Shown here: one piece after another, positions 35,374 through 44,791 of the stretch
How positions within the stretch are numbered: position 1 is the stretch's first letter
Layout: each line of letters starts with the position of its first letter
Origin: Eubacteriales bacterium
GTDB taxonomy: Bacteria > Bacillota > Clostridia > Lachnospirales > Lachnospiraceae
DNA: 64,000 nucleotides
Direction: 5' to 3'
Assembly (NCBI GenBank): GCA_030539055.1
Contig: JAUNSV010000002.1
Span: 32,513-96,512, forward strand
The notes under the pieces: model-generated
The model's database searches: none
Told to the model about the DNA's origin: nothing
What the model saw: only the letters and a program-made list of their open reading frames with translations
Program-made: the position numbers and the translations under genes

Positions 35374-37914
35374 TTATTTTTGAATTATTTTTTTATTTTT
35401 TATTTTTTGTTTTGGTTTTTTAATTATTATAATAGTAAATAAAAGTATTACTCCTATCATTGTCATAATCAGTCCAATTACAAAACCTTGTGGCATATAA
35501 TACATTTTTATATTATGTTCTCCTTGTTCTATATCTATTGTTAAAAATGTATCCCAAAGTGCTTTTGTTTCTTTTTTTTCATCATCAACATATATTGTCC
35601 AACCCTTATCATAAGGTATAGACATAAAAAGTGTTCCATTTTGCAGTGCATCAATATTGTACTCTAGAGTATTTGATTCCCATTTTTGTAATGTAAAATT
35701 AGAATTTATTTGTATATTATCTACAAGGCTTTTTAGTGTGTCATAATTAAATCTAAACACTTCACATTTAAAATCTAATGCTCCCTTTTTTTGATTCTTC
35801 ATATTTACATCACTTCCCTTTGGCAAATAACCTAATTCTAAGAAGAACCCTCTGTCTACATTTTTGAATGTTTTTTGCGTTGTTGGAGTATTTACATATA
35901 CTTCTTCAATACTCATATCTCTTACAAATACATAATAATCTCCTGCTTCTTTTGTAGTAAAATCAACACTTGTACCAACTTCATTTATTTCTTGTTTATC
36001 TAGTACTCCCTTACCTCCACCAAAAGACCTCGACAAATTATTTTGAATTGTTGCTGGGTTAGCTGATGACTTGTCAAATTTTTCCAAATCTTCATTTTTT
36101 AATACAAAAGCAAGTGGCAGAGTATTTCTATTTTCATATAAATAAGTATTGCCAGAGAATGATAATAATTTTAATTTTAAAATATCAACATTTGGAGCCT
36201 CACCTGTATATAATGCATATTTTATACTAAATAAAGCATTTACAAAAGGAGTAGACCCTGTAATAGAATATGCATTCATTGCTGCTTCGCAACCTATTTT
36301 TTTATAAAAATCTGAGAGTGCCCCATATGCAGATGAAGAAAAAATTGAAGCTGATGGAAAATTCATAAATGCACCATCATCTTTTGTTTTTCTTTGCATC
36401 TTTTCTATTCTATAAAATGAATTTTCATTTTGTTTAATATAATCTTTCATTGCATAAACATCTTCATTGTCATCTAAATATGCACTCCTACTTGTAGTTG
36501 TAACAGATGTTATGCCCATATTTAATGTAGATTCTAAAAACACTAATGATATAGCAATAATAAAAAGTATTTCCTTAAATTTTTTCTTTTCTTTATATAA
36601 ATATATTAAAATAAAATATAAAGTCATAAATATAATAGCTAAATAATATGATGAAAAATTTGTTTTGGAATTATTAACTGTATGTTGCAAAAGCAATATT
36701 AATGATATTATAATACCAAAAGCGATTTGTATTTCTTTAGTAGTAAATGTTTTTATTTTATAAAATGCTTTGTAAGATAAAATTATTACAATAAAAATAT
36801 ATACAAAGCTTTGGCGTGCTGGAAGTGAATTTGGAAAATGAAAAAAATGCCAAAAAAAGTTTAAATAATTCAATGCAAAAGATGCATATAATAAAATTAA
36901 AAACAAACCATAAGTAATTTTTTCTTTTATACTTATTTTTTTTGAAATCATAAATAATAATAGAAAAAATAATGTAGCTACACCACAAAAAATATTTGGC
37001 CAATGCTCTAATCCATTCTCTATTTCTACATTTGGAAGATGACGCACCAAAATTTCTAATATAGAAAAATACTCTGTCCATTTTGTAGGAAATGATACAT
37101 CGCTTGATGCTGTAGTATTGAAAGCAAAAATAACTGGTATTAGTATAATGCTTGCTATAAGCGCTGATATAAGAGAGTATACAATAAAACGAAAAATCCT
37201 TTTTAAATATATTTTGATTTTTTTATCATTCGATATAATATTAATTACTATAAAATATAAAATAGCAAAAATACAAACCATTGTAGCTATATAATAATTT
37301 GACATTATAATTAAACTTAAACTTATTATATATAAAAGAATAGATTTTATATTATGTGAAGAGTTTTCAAAAGTAATTCTTTCTAATCCTAAAATAAAAA
37401 GAGGAAGTAATATTACAGCATCAAGCCACATTATATTCCATGAGTATGCAGCAATATACCCGCTCATTGCATAAAAAATTGAAAAAAGTGAAATACATAA
37501 ATTTGAATTTGTTTTGTTGTTTTTATTATTATTATTATATTTTAAATTTAAATAAATAGACATACTTAAACCACTTAAGCCTATTTTTAAAATAATTAAA
37601 TAAGACATAAAATCTATAACATATGCCTTAGGTATGAATATTAGTAAAACATTAAGTGGGCAAGATAAATAATACGCTATAATAGTTAAAAAATTTGTGC
37701 CTAGCCCTAAATCCCAAGTAAAAAATAATGAATCAAAATTTTTTAATTTAAATTGTAATTCACTAAAAAAAGGTGCATATTGATGATACATGTCTGTTCT
37801 TAAAAAAGATCTGTCACCAAATGGAAAAATATTTTTAGTAAAAAAAATTAATACCATAGATACTATTGGTATAAGAAGAGATAATAAATATACTTTTTTA
37901 TTACTTTTTTTCAT
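35374..37914 (-). CDS. YfhO family membrane protein (GT-C type glycosyltransferase-like)
   Basis: Protein of 846 residues with about a dozen membrane helices over the first ~460 residues and a large outside C-terminal domain, closed by a final helix near residues 805-830. Early motifs are LRTDMYHQYAPFFSEL and TWDLGLGTNFLTIIAYYLS; ending features include DKGWTIYVDDEK. This is the YfhO pattern, linked in Bacillus and Listeria to glycosylation of lipoteichoic acid. It probably transfers sugars from a lipid carrier onto a surface polymer. The location between argH and a HAD phosphatase gives no extra clue. Confidence 0.88.
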   Translation of the reverse strand: MKKSNKKVYLLSLLIPIVSMVLIFFTKNIFPFGDRSFLRTDMYHQYAPFFSELQFKLKNFDSLFFTWDLGLGTNFLTIIAYYLSCPLNVLLIFIPKAYVIDFMSYLIILKIGLSGLSMSIYLNLKYNNNNKNNKTNSNLCISLFSIFYAMSGYIAAYSWNIMWLDAVILLPLFILGLERITFENSSHNIKSILLYIISLSLIIMSNYYIATMVCIFAILYFIVINIISNDKKIKIYLKRIFRFIVYSLISALIASIILIPVIFAFNTTASSDVSFPTKWTEYFSILEILVRHLPNVEIENGLEHWPNIFCGVATLFFLLLFMISKKISIKEKITYGLFLILLYASFALNYLNFFWHFFHFPNSLPARQSFVYIFIVIILSYKAFYKIKTFTTKEIQIAFGIIISLILLLQHTVNNSKTNFSSYYLAIIFMTLYFILIYLYKEKKKFKEILFIIAISLVFLESTLNMGITSVTTTSRSAYLDDNEDVYAMKDYIKQNENSFYRIEKMQRKTKDDGAFMNFPSASIFSSSAYGALSDFYKKIGCEAAMNAYSITGSTPFVNALFSIKYALYTGEAPNVDILKLKLLSFSGNTYLYENRNTLPLAFVLKNEDLEKFDKSSANPATIQNNLSRSFGGGKGVLDKQEINEVGTSVDFTTKEAGDYYVFVRDMSIEEVYVNTPTTQKTFKNVDRGFFLELGYLPKGSDVNMKNQKKGALDFKCEVFRFNYDTLKSLVDNIQINSNFTLQKWESNTLEYNIDALQNGTLFMSIPYDKGWTIYVDDEKKETKALWDTFLTIDIEQGEHNIKMYYMPQGFVIGLIMTMIGVILLFTIIIIKKPKQKIKNKKIIQK

Positions 37915-37932
37915 TTTTAATAACCTCTTGCC

Positions 37933-38598
37933 CTATATTATATCAAACAATTCATGTGGATTGTTTATAATATATTCTGCATTATACTCTTTGAATTCTT
38001 CTATATTACCATAACCCCACAATGCACCACAGGCTTTTATACCATAATTATGAGCCCCCTCTATATCATAAAATCTATCGCCTATCATAAGAGTTTCTTC
38101 TTTTGAAGAAATTTTTTCTCTAAAAAAAATATTGTCAATTACTTGTTTTTTTACATCTTCTACCATTCCATCCTCAGAACCATAAATGCCAAGAAAATAC
38201 TTGCTTAAATCTAAAAAATTTAAAAGTGATTTTAATGAATTAATATGGCGAGCTGATGCTACAAAAAGTTTACGCTCTCCGTTTTTATTATTTAGGTTTT
38301 CTTTATTTAATTCTTTTACTACTTCTACTAAATCATCATAGGGTTTGCATTCCTTATATGTTACATTATCAAAATAAGGTCTATATATTTCTGATGCTTT
38401 CATAACAAGTTGCTTGTCCTTTATGCCTCCATATCTAAAAAAACCTTCTTCAACAGAAGGTCCTATAAATTTTTTTAATATTGTATCATTTGGTATTTCT
38501 AAATTTAGCTCTTTGTAAGTGTGTTTTAATCCAGAAATAATTCCTTGTCCAGAATCTACAATTGTACCATCTAAATCAAATAGCAAGTTTTTATACAT
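37933..38598 (-). CDS. HAD-family hydrolase, phosphoglycolate-phosphatase-like
   Basis: Cytoplasmic phosphatase of 221 residues. HAD motif I is LLFDLDGTIVDSG, motif II region LFVASARHINSL (S in place of the usual S/T at the motif), and motif IV MIGDRFYDIEGA. The cap insertion is of the small helical type between motifs I and II. Related proteins hydrolyse phosphoglycolate, nucleotides or pyrophosphate; substrate is uncertain. Its neighbours suggest a nucleotide housekeeping role. ATG has AAGGAGAT upstream. Confidence 0.85.
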   Translation of the reverse strand: MYKNLLFDLDGTIVDSGQGIISGLKHTYKELNLEIPNDTILKKFIGPSVEEGFFRYGGIKDKQLVMKASEIYRPYFDNVTYKECKPYDDLVEVVKELNKENLNNKNGERKLFVASARHINSLKSLLNFLDLSKYFLGIYGSEDGMVEDVKKQVIDNIFFREKISSKEETLMIGDRFYDIEGAHNYGIKACGALWGYGNIEEFKEYNAEYIINNPHELFDII

Positions 38599-38614
38599 TT
38601 ATTATACTATCTCC

Positions 38615-39142
38615 TTATTGTTGCTTGTGTTTTTTTCGAATATTACTAAAATATTTTTGCAAAATACTTTCACACTCTTTTTGTAAAACATCATATTTTA
38701 TTTTTACTTTATGATTTAATTTATTATTGTCTAAAATATTAATTATGGATCCTGCTGCACCAGATTTTTTACTTTTGGTTCCTATAACTAAAGTTTGTAT
38801 TCTTGATTGTAGTATTGCACCTGCACACATAGGGCAGGGTTCTAATGTAACATACATAGTGCAATTTTCTAATCTAAAGTCCTTAATTTTTTTGCAAGCT
38901 TTATCTATTGCTAATATTTCTGCATGATTAATTGCTGAATTTGTTTTGTTTCTTTTATTGTATGCTTTTGATAAAATTGCATTATCATTTATATTAATAC
39001 TCTCCATATGTTTACTCATTACAATATTTTTATCATTTTTTTTATATACTATAACACAACCTATGGGTACATCTTCATACAAAAGAGCTTTTTTTGCTTC
39101 TTTTATAGCTATATTCATATAAAATTCATCATCTATTTGCAA
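38615..39142 (-). CDS. tadA: tRNA-specific adenosine deaminase (TadA) with an insertion
   Basis: Zinc-dependent deaminase of 175 residues converting A34 to inosine in tRNA. It has DVPIGCVIVY, the zinc motif NHAEILAID (His and catalytic Glu), and LEPCPMCAGAIL (two Cys ligands), followed by GAAGSIINILDNN typical of TadA. Between the first strand and the HAE motif lie about 19 residues more than in E. coli TadA. The start is a TTG preceded by AAAGGA. Confidence 0.9.
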   Translation of the reverse strand: MQIDDEFYMNIAIKEAKKALLYEDVPIGCVIVYKKNDKNIVMSKHMESININDNAILSKAYNKRNKTNSAINHAEILAIDKACKKIKDFRLENCTMYVTLEPCPMCAGAILQSRIQTLVIGTKSKKSGAAGSIINILDNNKLNHKVKIKYDVLQKECESILQKYFSNIRKKHKQQ

Positions 39143-39152
39143 TTTTTTTCCT

Positions 39153-40349
39153 TTATAATATACTATTAGTTTTTATCATTTGATCGTTTGAGTTTAAATT
39201 AAAGTTTTTTAATATAGTACTTGCAATAACAGCAAAGCTATTTTGATCTTCTAATCTTTTATTATTATGTAAATCTTTTGCATATATAACTAGGGGTACT
39301 CTCTCTCTTGTGTGATCTGTGCCCCTAAAAGTTGGGTCGTTTCCATGATCTGCTGTAATCATCAAAAGATCTGTGTCTTTCATTTCTTTTACAAATTCTC
39401 CTAGTTTTTCATCAAACTTTTCTAATTCTTCGCCATATCCTATTACATTTCTTCTATGACCCCAGAGTGCATCAAAATCTACTAAATTTACAAAACATAT
39501 TCCATTAAAATTTTTATTTTTTTCTATATCTATTGTTTGCTCCATTCCATGAACAGATGATTTTGAATGATATGCTTCAGATATACCTTTTGTAGCAAAT
39601 ATGTCGGATATTTTTCCTATAGAAATTGTATCAAATTTATTGTTTTGTAAAATATTTAGTGCTGTATCTATTGGTGGAGAAACAGCATAATCTCTTCTAT
39701 TATCTGTTCTTTTAAACTCTCCCTTTCTCTTTCCTATATATGGTCTTGCTATTACTCGTCCTACTTTCCATTCATCTTTCATAGTTAATTTTCTTGCTAT
39801 TTCACAACAATTATATAATTCTTTTAAATCAAAAGTTTCTTCGTTACCACATATTTGAAGTACAGAATCTGCTGATGTATATACTATCATCTTTTTTATT
39901 TCTTCTTTACTTGATAATATTTCTTCTTCTGCTAATTCATCTAAAATAGTAGTACCAGATGCTGCTTTGTTACCTATTATTTTTTTATTTGTTTCTTTTT
40001 CTAAAGCTTCTATTAATTCTTTTGGAAATCCATTTTGTGTAAATGTAATAAATGGTTTTGTAGTAAGGTAACCCATCATCTCCCAATGGCCTGTCATTGT
40101 ATCTTTACCATTAGACATTTCATTTAATCTTAATGTGATAGCATTTTGATTTACTATTTTGTTATTTAATAATGCTATTAATCCCATTTTTTCTAAATTG
40201 GGAATCCGCAAGGGCTTTTCTCTTTTTTCAAATGTTTCTAAAATATGACCCAAAGTATTTGCACATACATCACTATACTCATAAGCTTTATCATCATATC
40301 CTATACCGAGGGAATCTATTACTATCAAAAATACTCTCTTATAATTCAT
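39153..40349 (-). CDS. deoB: Phosphopentomutase
   Basis: Metal-dependent mutase of 398 residues interconverting ribose/deoxyribose 1- and 5-phosphate, of the alkaline phosphatase superfamily. Motifs are [34 protein letters not shown] (phospho-Thr site), [12 protein letters not shown] and [10 protein letters not shown]. It feeds the sugar product of nucleoside phosphorolysis into the pentose pathway and lies in a cluster with uridine phosphorylase. Confidence 0.95.
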   Translation of the reverse strand: MNYKRVFLIVIDSLGIGYDDKAYEYSDVCANTLGHILETFEKREKPLRIPNLEKMGLIALLNNKIVNQNAITLRLNEMSNGKDTMTGHWEMMGYLTTKPFITFTQNGFPKELIEALEKETNKKIIGNKAASGTTILDELAEEEILSSKEEIKKMIVYTSADSVLQICGNEETFDLKELYNCCEIARKLTMKDEWKVGRVIARPYIGKRKGEFKRTDNRRDYAVSPPIDTALNILQNNKFDTISIGKISDIFATKGISEAYHSKSSVHGMEQTIDIEKNKNFNGICFVNLVDFDALWGHRRNVIGYGEELEKFDEKLGEFVKEMKDTDLLMITADHGNDPTFRGTDHTRERVPLVIYAKDLHNNKRLEDQNSFAVIASTILKNFNLNSNDQMIKTNSIL

Positions 40350-40375
40350 ATTATTTCCTTTTTATAATACATTAA

Positions 40376-41143
40376 TTATTTTGTGTTTATCATAATTTTT
40401 ATTGCTTCTATAGCAACTTTTATTGCTGAGTCTGTATCATGCACTTGTGGATTATCAAGCCCTAGTTTGTCTCTTTCTTGATTAGCTACACATAAAAATA
40501 CAGAACCACATTTTACATTTAATACATTTGCACAAACAAATAATGCTGCTGATTCCATTTCTGATGCCTTGCATCCAAGTCTTTTCCATGCTTCCCATTT
40601 ATTTAATAATTCATATGACACTGGCATTTTTTCTGGCTTATGCTGACCATAAAATGAATCTTTACACTCCGATACTCCAACATGATATTTTTGTTTTAAA
40701 TTTTTTGCAGCTGTTACCAAAGCATTTGTAACATCAAAGTCTGCTACAGCTGGCCACTCTATAGGTGCATACTCCCTTGAAGTTCCCTCCATTCTTACAG
40801 CGCCAGAAGCAATAACACTATCTCCACCTTTAACATCTAAATCTATGCCTCCACAAGTTCCTACTCTAATAAATGTATTTGCTCCACACATTACTAATTC
40901 TTCCATAGCAATAGTTGCAGATGGACCTCCTATACCTGTAGATGTTACAGATACTTTTTCTCTTAGTAAGGTTCCAGTGTAAGTCGTATACTCTCTGTTT
41001 TGCCCTATTTTTATGGGGTTATCAAAATATTTAGCTATCTTTTCACATCTTCCAGGGTCTCCTGGCAATATTACATATTTACCTACGCTATTTGGAGCTA
41101 TGCCAATATGGTACATTTTTTCATCTTCACTATAATTAACCAT
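40376..41143 (-). CDS. udp: Uridine phosphorylase
   Basis: Cytosolic nucleoside phosphorylase of 255 residues. [39 protein letters not shown] and [15 protein letters not shown] are diagnostic; the segment [18 protein letters not shown] with KWEAWKRLG matches Udp rather than purine phosphorylases. ATG has AAAGGAG. Its product is uracil plus ribose-1-phosphate, used by the mutase encoded next. Confidence 0.93.
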   Translation of the reverse strand: MVNYSEDEKMYHIGIAPNSVGKYVILPGDPGRCEKIAKYFDNPIKIGQNREYTTYTGTLLREKVSVTSTGIGGPSATIAMEELVMCGANTFIRVGTCGGIDLDVKGGDSVIASGAVRMEGTSREYAPIEWPAVADFDVTNALVTAAKNLKQKYHVGVSECKDSFYGQHKPEKMPVSYELLNKWEAWKRLGCKASEMESAALFVCANVLNVKCGSVFLCVANQERDKLGLDNPQVHDTDSAIKVAIEAIKIMINTK

Positions 41144-41972
41144 TTTGTTTCTCCTTTATTTGTATTATTTCTGCTGCAACAGATATTGCAATTTCTTCTG
41201 GTGTTTGTGCACCAATTTCTAAACCTATTGGAGTGTGTACCTCTTTTATTCTTTCTTCGCTAAATCCATCTTTCATTAATTTTTCATTAATAACTTTTAT
41301 TTTTTTATGACTTCCTATAACTCCTATATATTTTGCTTTTGTATTCAAAACTTGTTTTTCTACTTCATAATCAAAAGCATGACCTCTAGTCATTATTGCT
41401 ACATAATCATTTTCTTTAATATTTATTTTTGACATAATATCATCATAATTTGATACTATAATTTCTTTACTAAGTGGGAATTTTTCTTTGTTTGCAAATT
41501 CTTCTCTATCATCAATAATAATAGTATCAAAACCTATAAAATTTAATACTTTTTCTAAGCATTGTGATACATGCCCTGCTCCAAAAATATACACTCTACC
41601 ACCAAAATTGTTTTCTATATCCAAATCTTTTAAGATTTTTAGGCTTTCATTTGATGGCTCTAAGTATGTAAAAGAAACTTTTATATCTCCACCACATACC
41701 ATACCTATTTGTTCGTTTCCCTCTCTATCTAAATTGTAGTTGTATTCTCCATTTTTTTTCTCTTTTAATAGTTCTAGTGCTTTTAATGTAGCTAGATATT
41801 CAACCTTTCCTCCACCTATAGTACCCCTAGCTTCATTTCTTTCTGTAACTATCATATATGCACCTTTTGAGCGTGGAGTTGAACCTTTAGAATCAATTAT
41901 TTTTACTAATTCTATTCCTGCACCATGCAAAAACTCTTTTTCCGTTTTTTCAAAAATTTCATCCATAATCAT
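41136..41972 (-). CDS. XdhC/CoxI family molybdenum-enzyme maturation protein
   Basis: Protein of 278 residues. The N-terminal XdhC domain has [25 protein letters not shown] and [12 protein letters not shown]. The C-terminal Rossmann domain has [38 protein letters not shown] and [10 protein letters not shown]. Family members deliver sulfurated molybdenum cofactor to xanthine dehydrogenase-type enzymes. The longer frame begins with TTG overlapping the ribosome site; the ATG at 41972 follows AGGAAGGG and is preferred. No molybdoenzyme is encoded nearby. Confidence 0.88.
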   Translation of the reverse strand: MIMDEIFEKTEKEFLHGAGIELVKIIDSKGSTPRSKGAYMIVTERNEARGTIGGGKVEYLATLKALELLKEKKNGEYNYNLDREGNEQIGMVCGGDIKVSFTYLEPSNESLKILKDLDIENNFGGRVYIFGAGHVSQCLEKVLNFIGFDTIIIDDREEFANKEKFPLSKEIIVSNYDDIMSKINIKENDYVAIMTRGHAFDYEVEKQVLNTKAKYIGVIGSHKKIKVINEKLMKDGFSEERIKEVHTPIGLEIGAQTPEEIAISVAAEIIQIKEKQNG

Positions 41973-41983
41973 AAATCCCTTCC

Positions 41984-42382
41984 TCAAAAATACTTCTCAA
42001 ATGATTTTTTAGTAAATTGCATTATTTCCTCTAAACAATTTGAATATTTTTCCATAAAATCTTTGCCAAATTGTGTAAGATTAGTTTCTCCACCACCACT
42101 ACCACCAGACCTTGTTTCTACTACTTTTTCTTCAAGCTCTCTTTCTACTCTTTTTATAATATTCCAAGCTTTTGAATATGACATTTCCATCTCTTTTGCT
42201 GCTTTTTGAATAGAGCCATTCTTTTCTATTAATTTAAGTAACTCCACAATGCCAGGACCATAAAATTTCTCGTTTCTTTTTAATGTTAATCTTATTAATG
42301 GAGTGAGTTTTTTAGAAAAATTATACTCTTTTATTTTTTTTCCTTGATCTTTGTTTTGTACTTTTTTTATGTCATTTTTCAT
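41984..42382 (-). CDS. ModE-like winged-helix regulator (N-terminal domain only)
   Basis: Regulator of 132 residues. The DNA-binding region has KFYGPGIVELLKLIEKNGSI, QKAAKEMEMSYSKAWNIIK and the Gly-rich SGGSGGGETNLTQFG, as in ModE N-terminal domains. The C-terminal molybdate-binding domains of full ModE are absent. It is read from an ATG preceded by AAGGAG; a TTG further up precedes that ribosome site. Adjacent xdhC supports a link to molybdenum or purine metabolism. Confidence 0.85.
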   Translation of the reverse strand: MKNDIKKVQNKDQGKKIKEYNFSKKLTPLIRLTLKRNEKFYGPGIVELLKLIEKNGSIQKAAKEMEMSYSKAWNIIKRVERELEEKVVETRSGGSGGGETNLTQFGKDFMEKYSNCLEEIMQFTKKSFEKYF

Positions 42383-42402
42383 ATTGTGCTCCTTTTTTTG
42401 TA

Positions 42403-43143
42403 TCAATTCGTTCTATTTTTAAAATTATAACATATCATTTGTGATAAGTAAACGAACAAAGAATATAAAAATCCACCTAAAACTACGCCGCCCACTATGT
42501 CTGTAAACCAATGAACGCCAGAAATAACTCTACACAATATAAGTGTTATCATCAAAATTATATTTACTATTTTAATTATATTATACAACAACTTTTTTAA
42601 TTTATTAGTTCCTTTTAAATATGTTTTTATTATTGTAATATTGCAAGCAAAAACCATAATTGCAAGAGTTGTATGAGTGGATGGATAAGAGCTCTCTAAA
42701 ACTTCTTCAATAACATCTCCAAAATAAGAGTTTCCATAAAATGAAGCTGGTCGGTAGTTTATAACTACTTTATCAAAAAAAACATATTGTAAAGCAAAAA
42801 TTACTACTACTATTCCAAATGATATAATTTTGGGATCAACTTTCCATAAAGATCCTTTTAAAAATAGTTGAAATATAGCTACTACACACCAAAAAAGTAT
42901 AATAAATATAGCTAAATATCCTAAATAATTAGATATATTGTAAATTGCCATTATATAATAGGAAAACACCCTAAAAAGAGAAATTATGTGTTGAAAGGGA
43001 ATATTTATTAACACATAACCAATGGGAGTCTCATCCATTCCAAAATTTTGAACATCGAATGTTTTTACTGATATTGTAAATAAAACAAAAAATATAAATA
43101 ATATTATTGTTGTTATACGATAATTGTTTTTACTATTTTCCAT
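42403..43143 (-). CDS. PAP2 family phosphatase, membrane bound
   Basis: Membrane phosphatase of 246 residues with six helices. The three active-site motifs are visible: FDKVVINYRP (KX6RP type), SYPSTHTTLA (PSXHT), and CRVISGVHWFTDIVGG (SRX5HX3D with Cys for Ser). Relatives dephosphorylate lipid phosphates such as undecaprenyl pyrophosphate. The start ATG at 43143 follows GGAGG; a GTG just upstream contains that site. First gene of the ten-gene minus-strand run. Confidence 0.88.
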   Translation of the reverse strand: MENSKNNYRITTIILFIFFVLFTISVKTFDVQNFGMDETPIGYVLINIPFQHIISLFRVFSYYIMAIYNISNYLGYLAIFIILFWCVVAIFQLFLKGSLWKVDPKIISFGIVVVIFALQYVFFDKVVINYRPASFYGNSYFGDVIEEVLESSYPSTHTTLAIMVFACNITIIKTYLKGTNKLKKLLYNIIKIVNIILMITLILCRVISGVHWFTDIVGGVVLGGFLYSLFVYLSQMICYNFKNRTN

Positions 43144-43169
43144 TTGTTCCTCCACTTGAATTTATACTT

Positions 43170-43198
43170 ATTATATACAAAGCAAAATATAAAATCAA
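43170..43198 (-). promoter_or_regulatory. Sigma-A promoter for the PAP2-to-ABC-F gene run
   Basis: Minus-strand TTGATT (43193-43198), 17-bp spacer and TATAAT (43170-43175), 26 bp before the start codon. Confidence 0.6.
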
Positions 43199-43199
43199 G

Positions 43200-43228
43200 T
43201 GTACATATTTTATAAAATATGATAAAAT
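43200..43228 (+). promoter_or_regulatory. Probable promoter for the flavoprotein pair
   Basis: TGTACA (43200-43205), 17-bp spacer and TAAAAT (43223-43228) on the plus strand, directly back-to-back with the minus-strand promoter. Confidence 0.4.
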
Positions 43229-43252
43229 TGAAACAAAGGATGTAAAAAATAA

Positions 43253-44791
43253 ATGTCAAAATATGATTATATTGTAGTTGGAGCAGGAAATGCAGGACTG
43301 AGTGCATCCCTTACTCTAATTCTTCAAAACAAAAAAGTTTTACTTATAGAACAGAATAATTCGGTGGGTGGGTGTGCTACCTCTTTTATTAGAGGTAGAT
43401 TTGAATTTGACCCCTCTCTACATGAATTATGCGATTTTGGATCAAAAGAAAACAAAGGTACTGTACAAAAATTATTTGACTCATTTTCTATTGATTTAGA
43501 TTGGATAAAAATTAATGATTGTTTTAGATTAATAACAAAAGGTTATGACAATAAAAAAATTGATGTAGTTATGCCAAGCAAAAAAAAAGAATTCATAAAT
43601 AAAATGGAATATTATGTACCAAATTCTAAAGAAAAAATGATACAGTTTTTTGATTTACTTAAAGAAATAAATGATGGCTTAGAATACTTAACTTTATCAA
43701 ATGGTAAATATGATACAAATATATTAAAAGAAAAATATCCTAACCTACTAATATGTGGATCTTACTCTAGTAAAAAAGTTTTTGAAGCTCTTAAACTACC
43801 AAAAGAGTGCCAAGATATTTTAAGTGCGTATTGGCCATACCTAGGAGTTGATTTAGAAAGAATGTCTTTTTTACATTATGCAGTTATGATTTTTAAATAT
43901 ATAGAAAAAAGTGCGTATATACCAAAAAATACATCAAATGATATATCTCTTAGTTTATTTGAAAGATTTAAAAGCCTTGGAGGATGCACTTTATTAAATA
44001 CCAAATGCGAAAAAATACTTTTTGAAAATAGAGAAGTAAAAGGTATAGTAACAAACAATGGCACTTTTGAATCTAATTATGTGTTAGCAAATATTAACCC
44101 AGATATTTTATATGGAAAAATGATTCCAAAAAATGTTTTGCCAGATAGAGAAAAGCGTTTATCGAGTGCTAGAAATAGACATTTCTCTGGAAGAATGCTT
44201 TGTGTGTATTTGGGACTTAATAAAGATTATAAGGATATAGGAATAAAGGACTACTCAATATTTTTACCAAGCCTTGCCGATTCTAAAAAAGAGTATTTGA
44301 GTATGCAAAATAAAAATACAAATAATTTCTCTATATTTTTATGCTACAATGTAGTTAATGCAGATGCTTCGCCAAAAGGTACTTGTATTTGTTCTTTTAC
44401 AACTATGTGTGGTAGGGATGATTTTGGTTATGATATGGATTTAAAAGATTATTATTCAATAAAAGAATCTTTTGCAAAAAAAATGATTAATTCTTTGAGA
44501 GAGAATGCAAATATAGATATATCTCCTTATATAGAAGAAATATCGATTGCATCGCCTCTCACTTTTGCAAGATATTTAAATGCTCCAGAGGGTTCTGTGT
44601 ATGGATATGAACCTAATGATTGGGACTCAATGATTGCAAGAATGATGTCAATTAAAAGCGATTATCCTATAAAAGGACTTTACCCTATTGGCACATCTGG
44701 ACCAAGAGGAAATGGTTACAGTTCAACATATGTATGTGGTAATTTAATAGCAAATTTAGCACTGGGGGATGAAAAAAATGCAAAAAATTAA
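43253..44791 (+). CDS. CrtI/phytoene desaturase-like FAD-dependent oxidoreductase
   Basis: Flavoprotein of 512 residues. The N-terminus is a Rossmann FAD-binding motif YIVVGAGNAGLSASLTL with the acidic end of the second strand at LLIEQN, followed by VGGCATSFIRGRFEFD. The C-terminus has GLYPIGTSGPRGNGYSSTYVCG, the flavin-site closing sequence common to carotenoid desaturases and retinol saturase-like enzymes. The next gene overlaps and encodes a flavin reductase with a 2Fe-2S domain. Substrate unknown; no carotenoid synthesis gene is nearby. ATG follows AAAGGATG. Confidence 0.82.
   Translation: MSKYDYIVVGAGNAGLSASLTLILQNKKVLLIEQNNSVGGCATSFIRGRFEFDPSLHELCDFGSKENKGTVQKLFDSFSIDLDWIKINDCFRLITKGYDNKKIDVVMPSKKKEFINKMEYYVPNSKEKMIQFFDLLKEINDGLEYLTLSNGKYDTNILKEKYPNLLICGSYSSKKVFEALKLPKECQDILSAYWPYLGVDLERMSFLHYAVMIFKYIEKSAYIPKNTSNDISLSLFERFKSLGGCTLLNTKCEKILFENREVKGIVTNNGTFESNYVLANINPDILYGKMIPKNVLPDREKRLSSARNRHFSGRMLCVYLGLNKDYKDIGIKDYSIFLPSLADSKKEYLSMQNKNTNNFSIFLCYNVVNADASPKGTCICSFTTMCGRDDFGYDMDLKDYYSIKESFAKKMINSLRENANIDISPYIEEISIASPLTFARYLNAPEGSVYGYEPNDWDSMIARMMSIKSDYPIKGLYPIGTSGPRGNGYSSTYVCGNLIANLALGDEKNAKN

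Noticed and set aside
43113-43307. Small minus-strand frame across the divergent promoter region
   Set aside because: It covers both promoters and two start codons, has no ribosome site and no family likeness.
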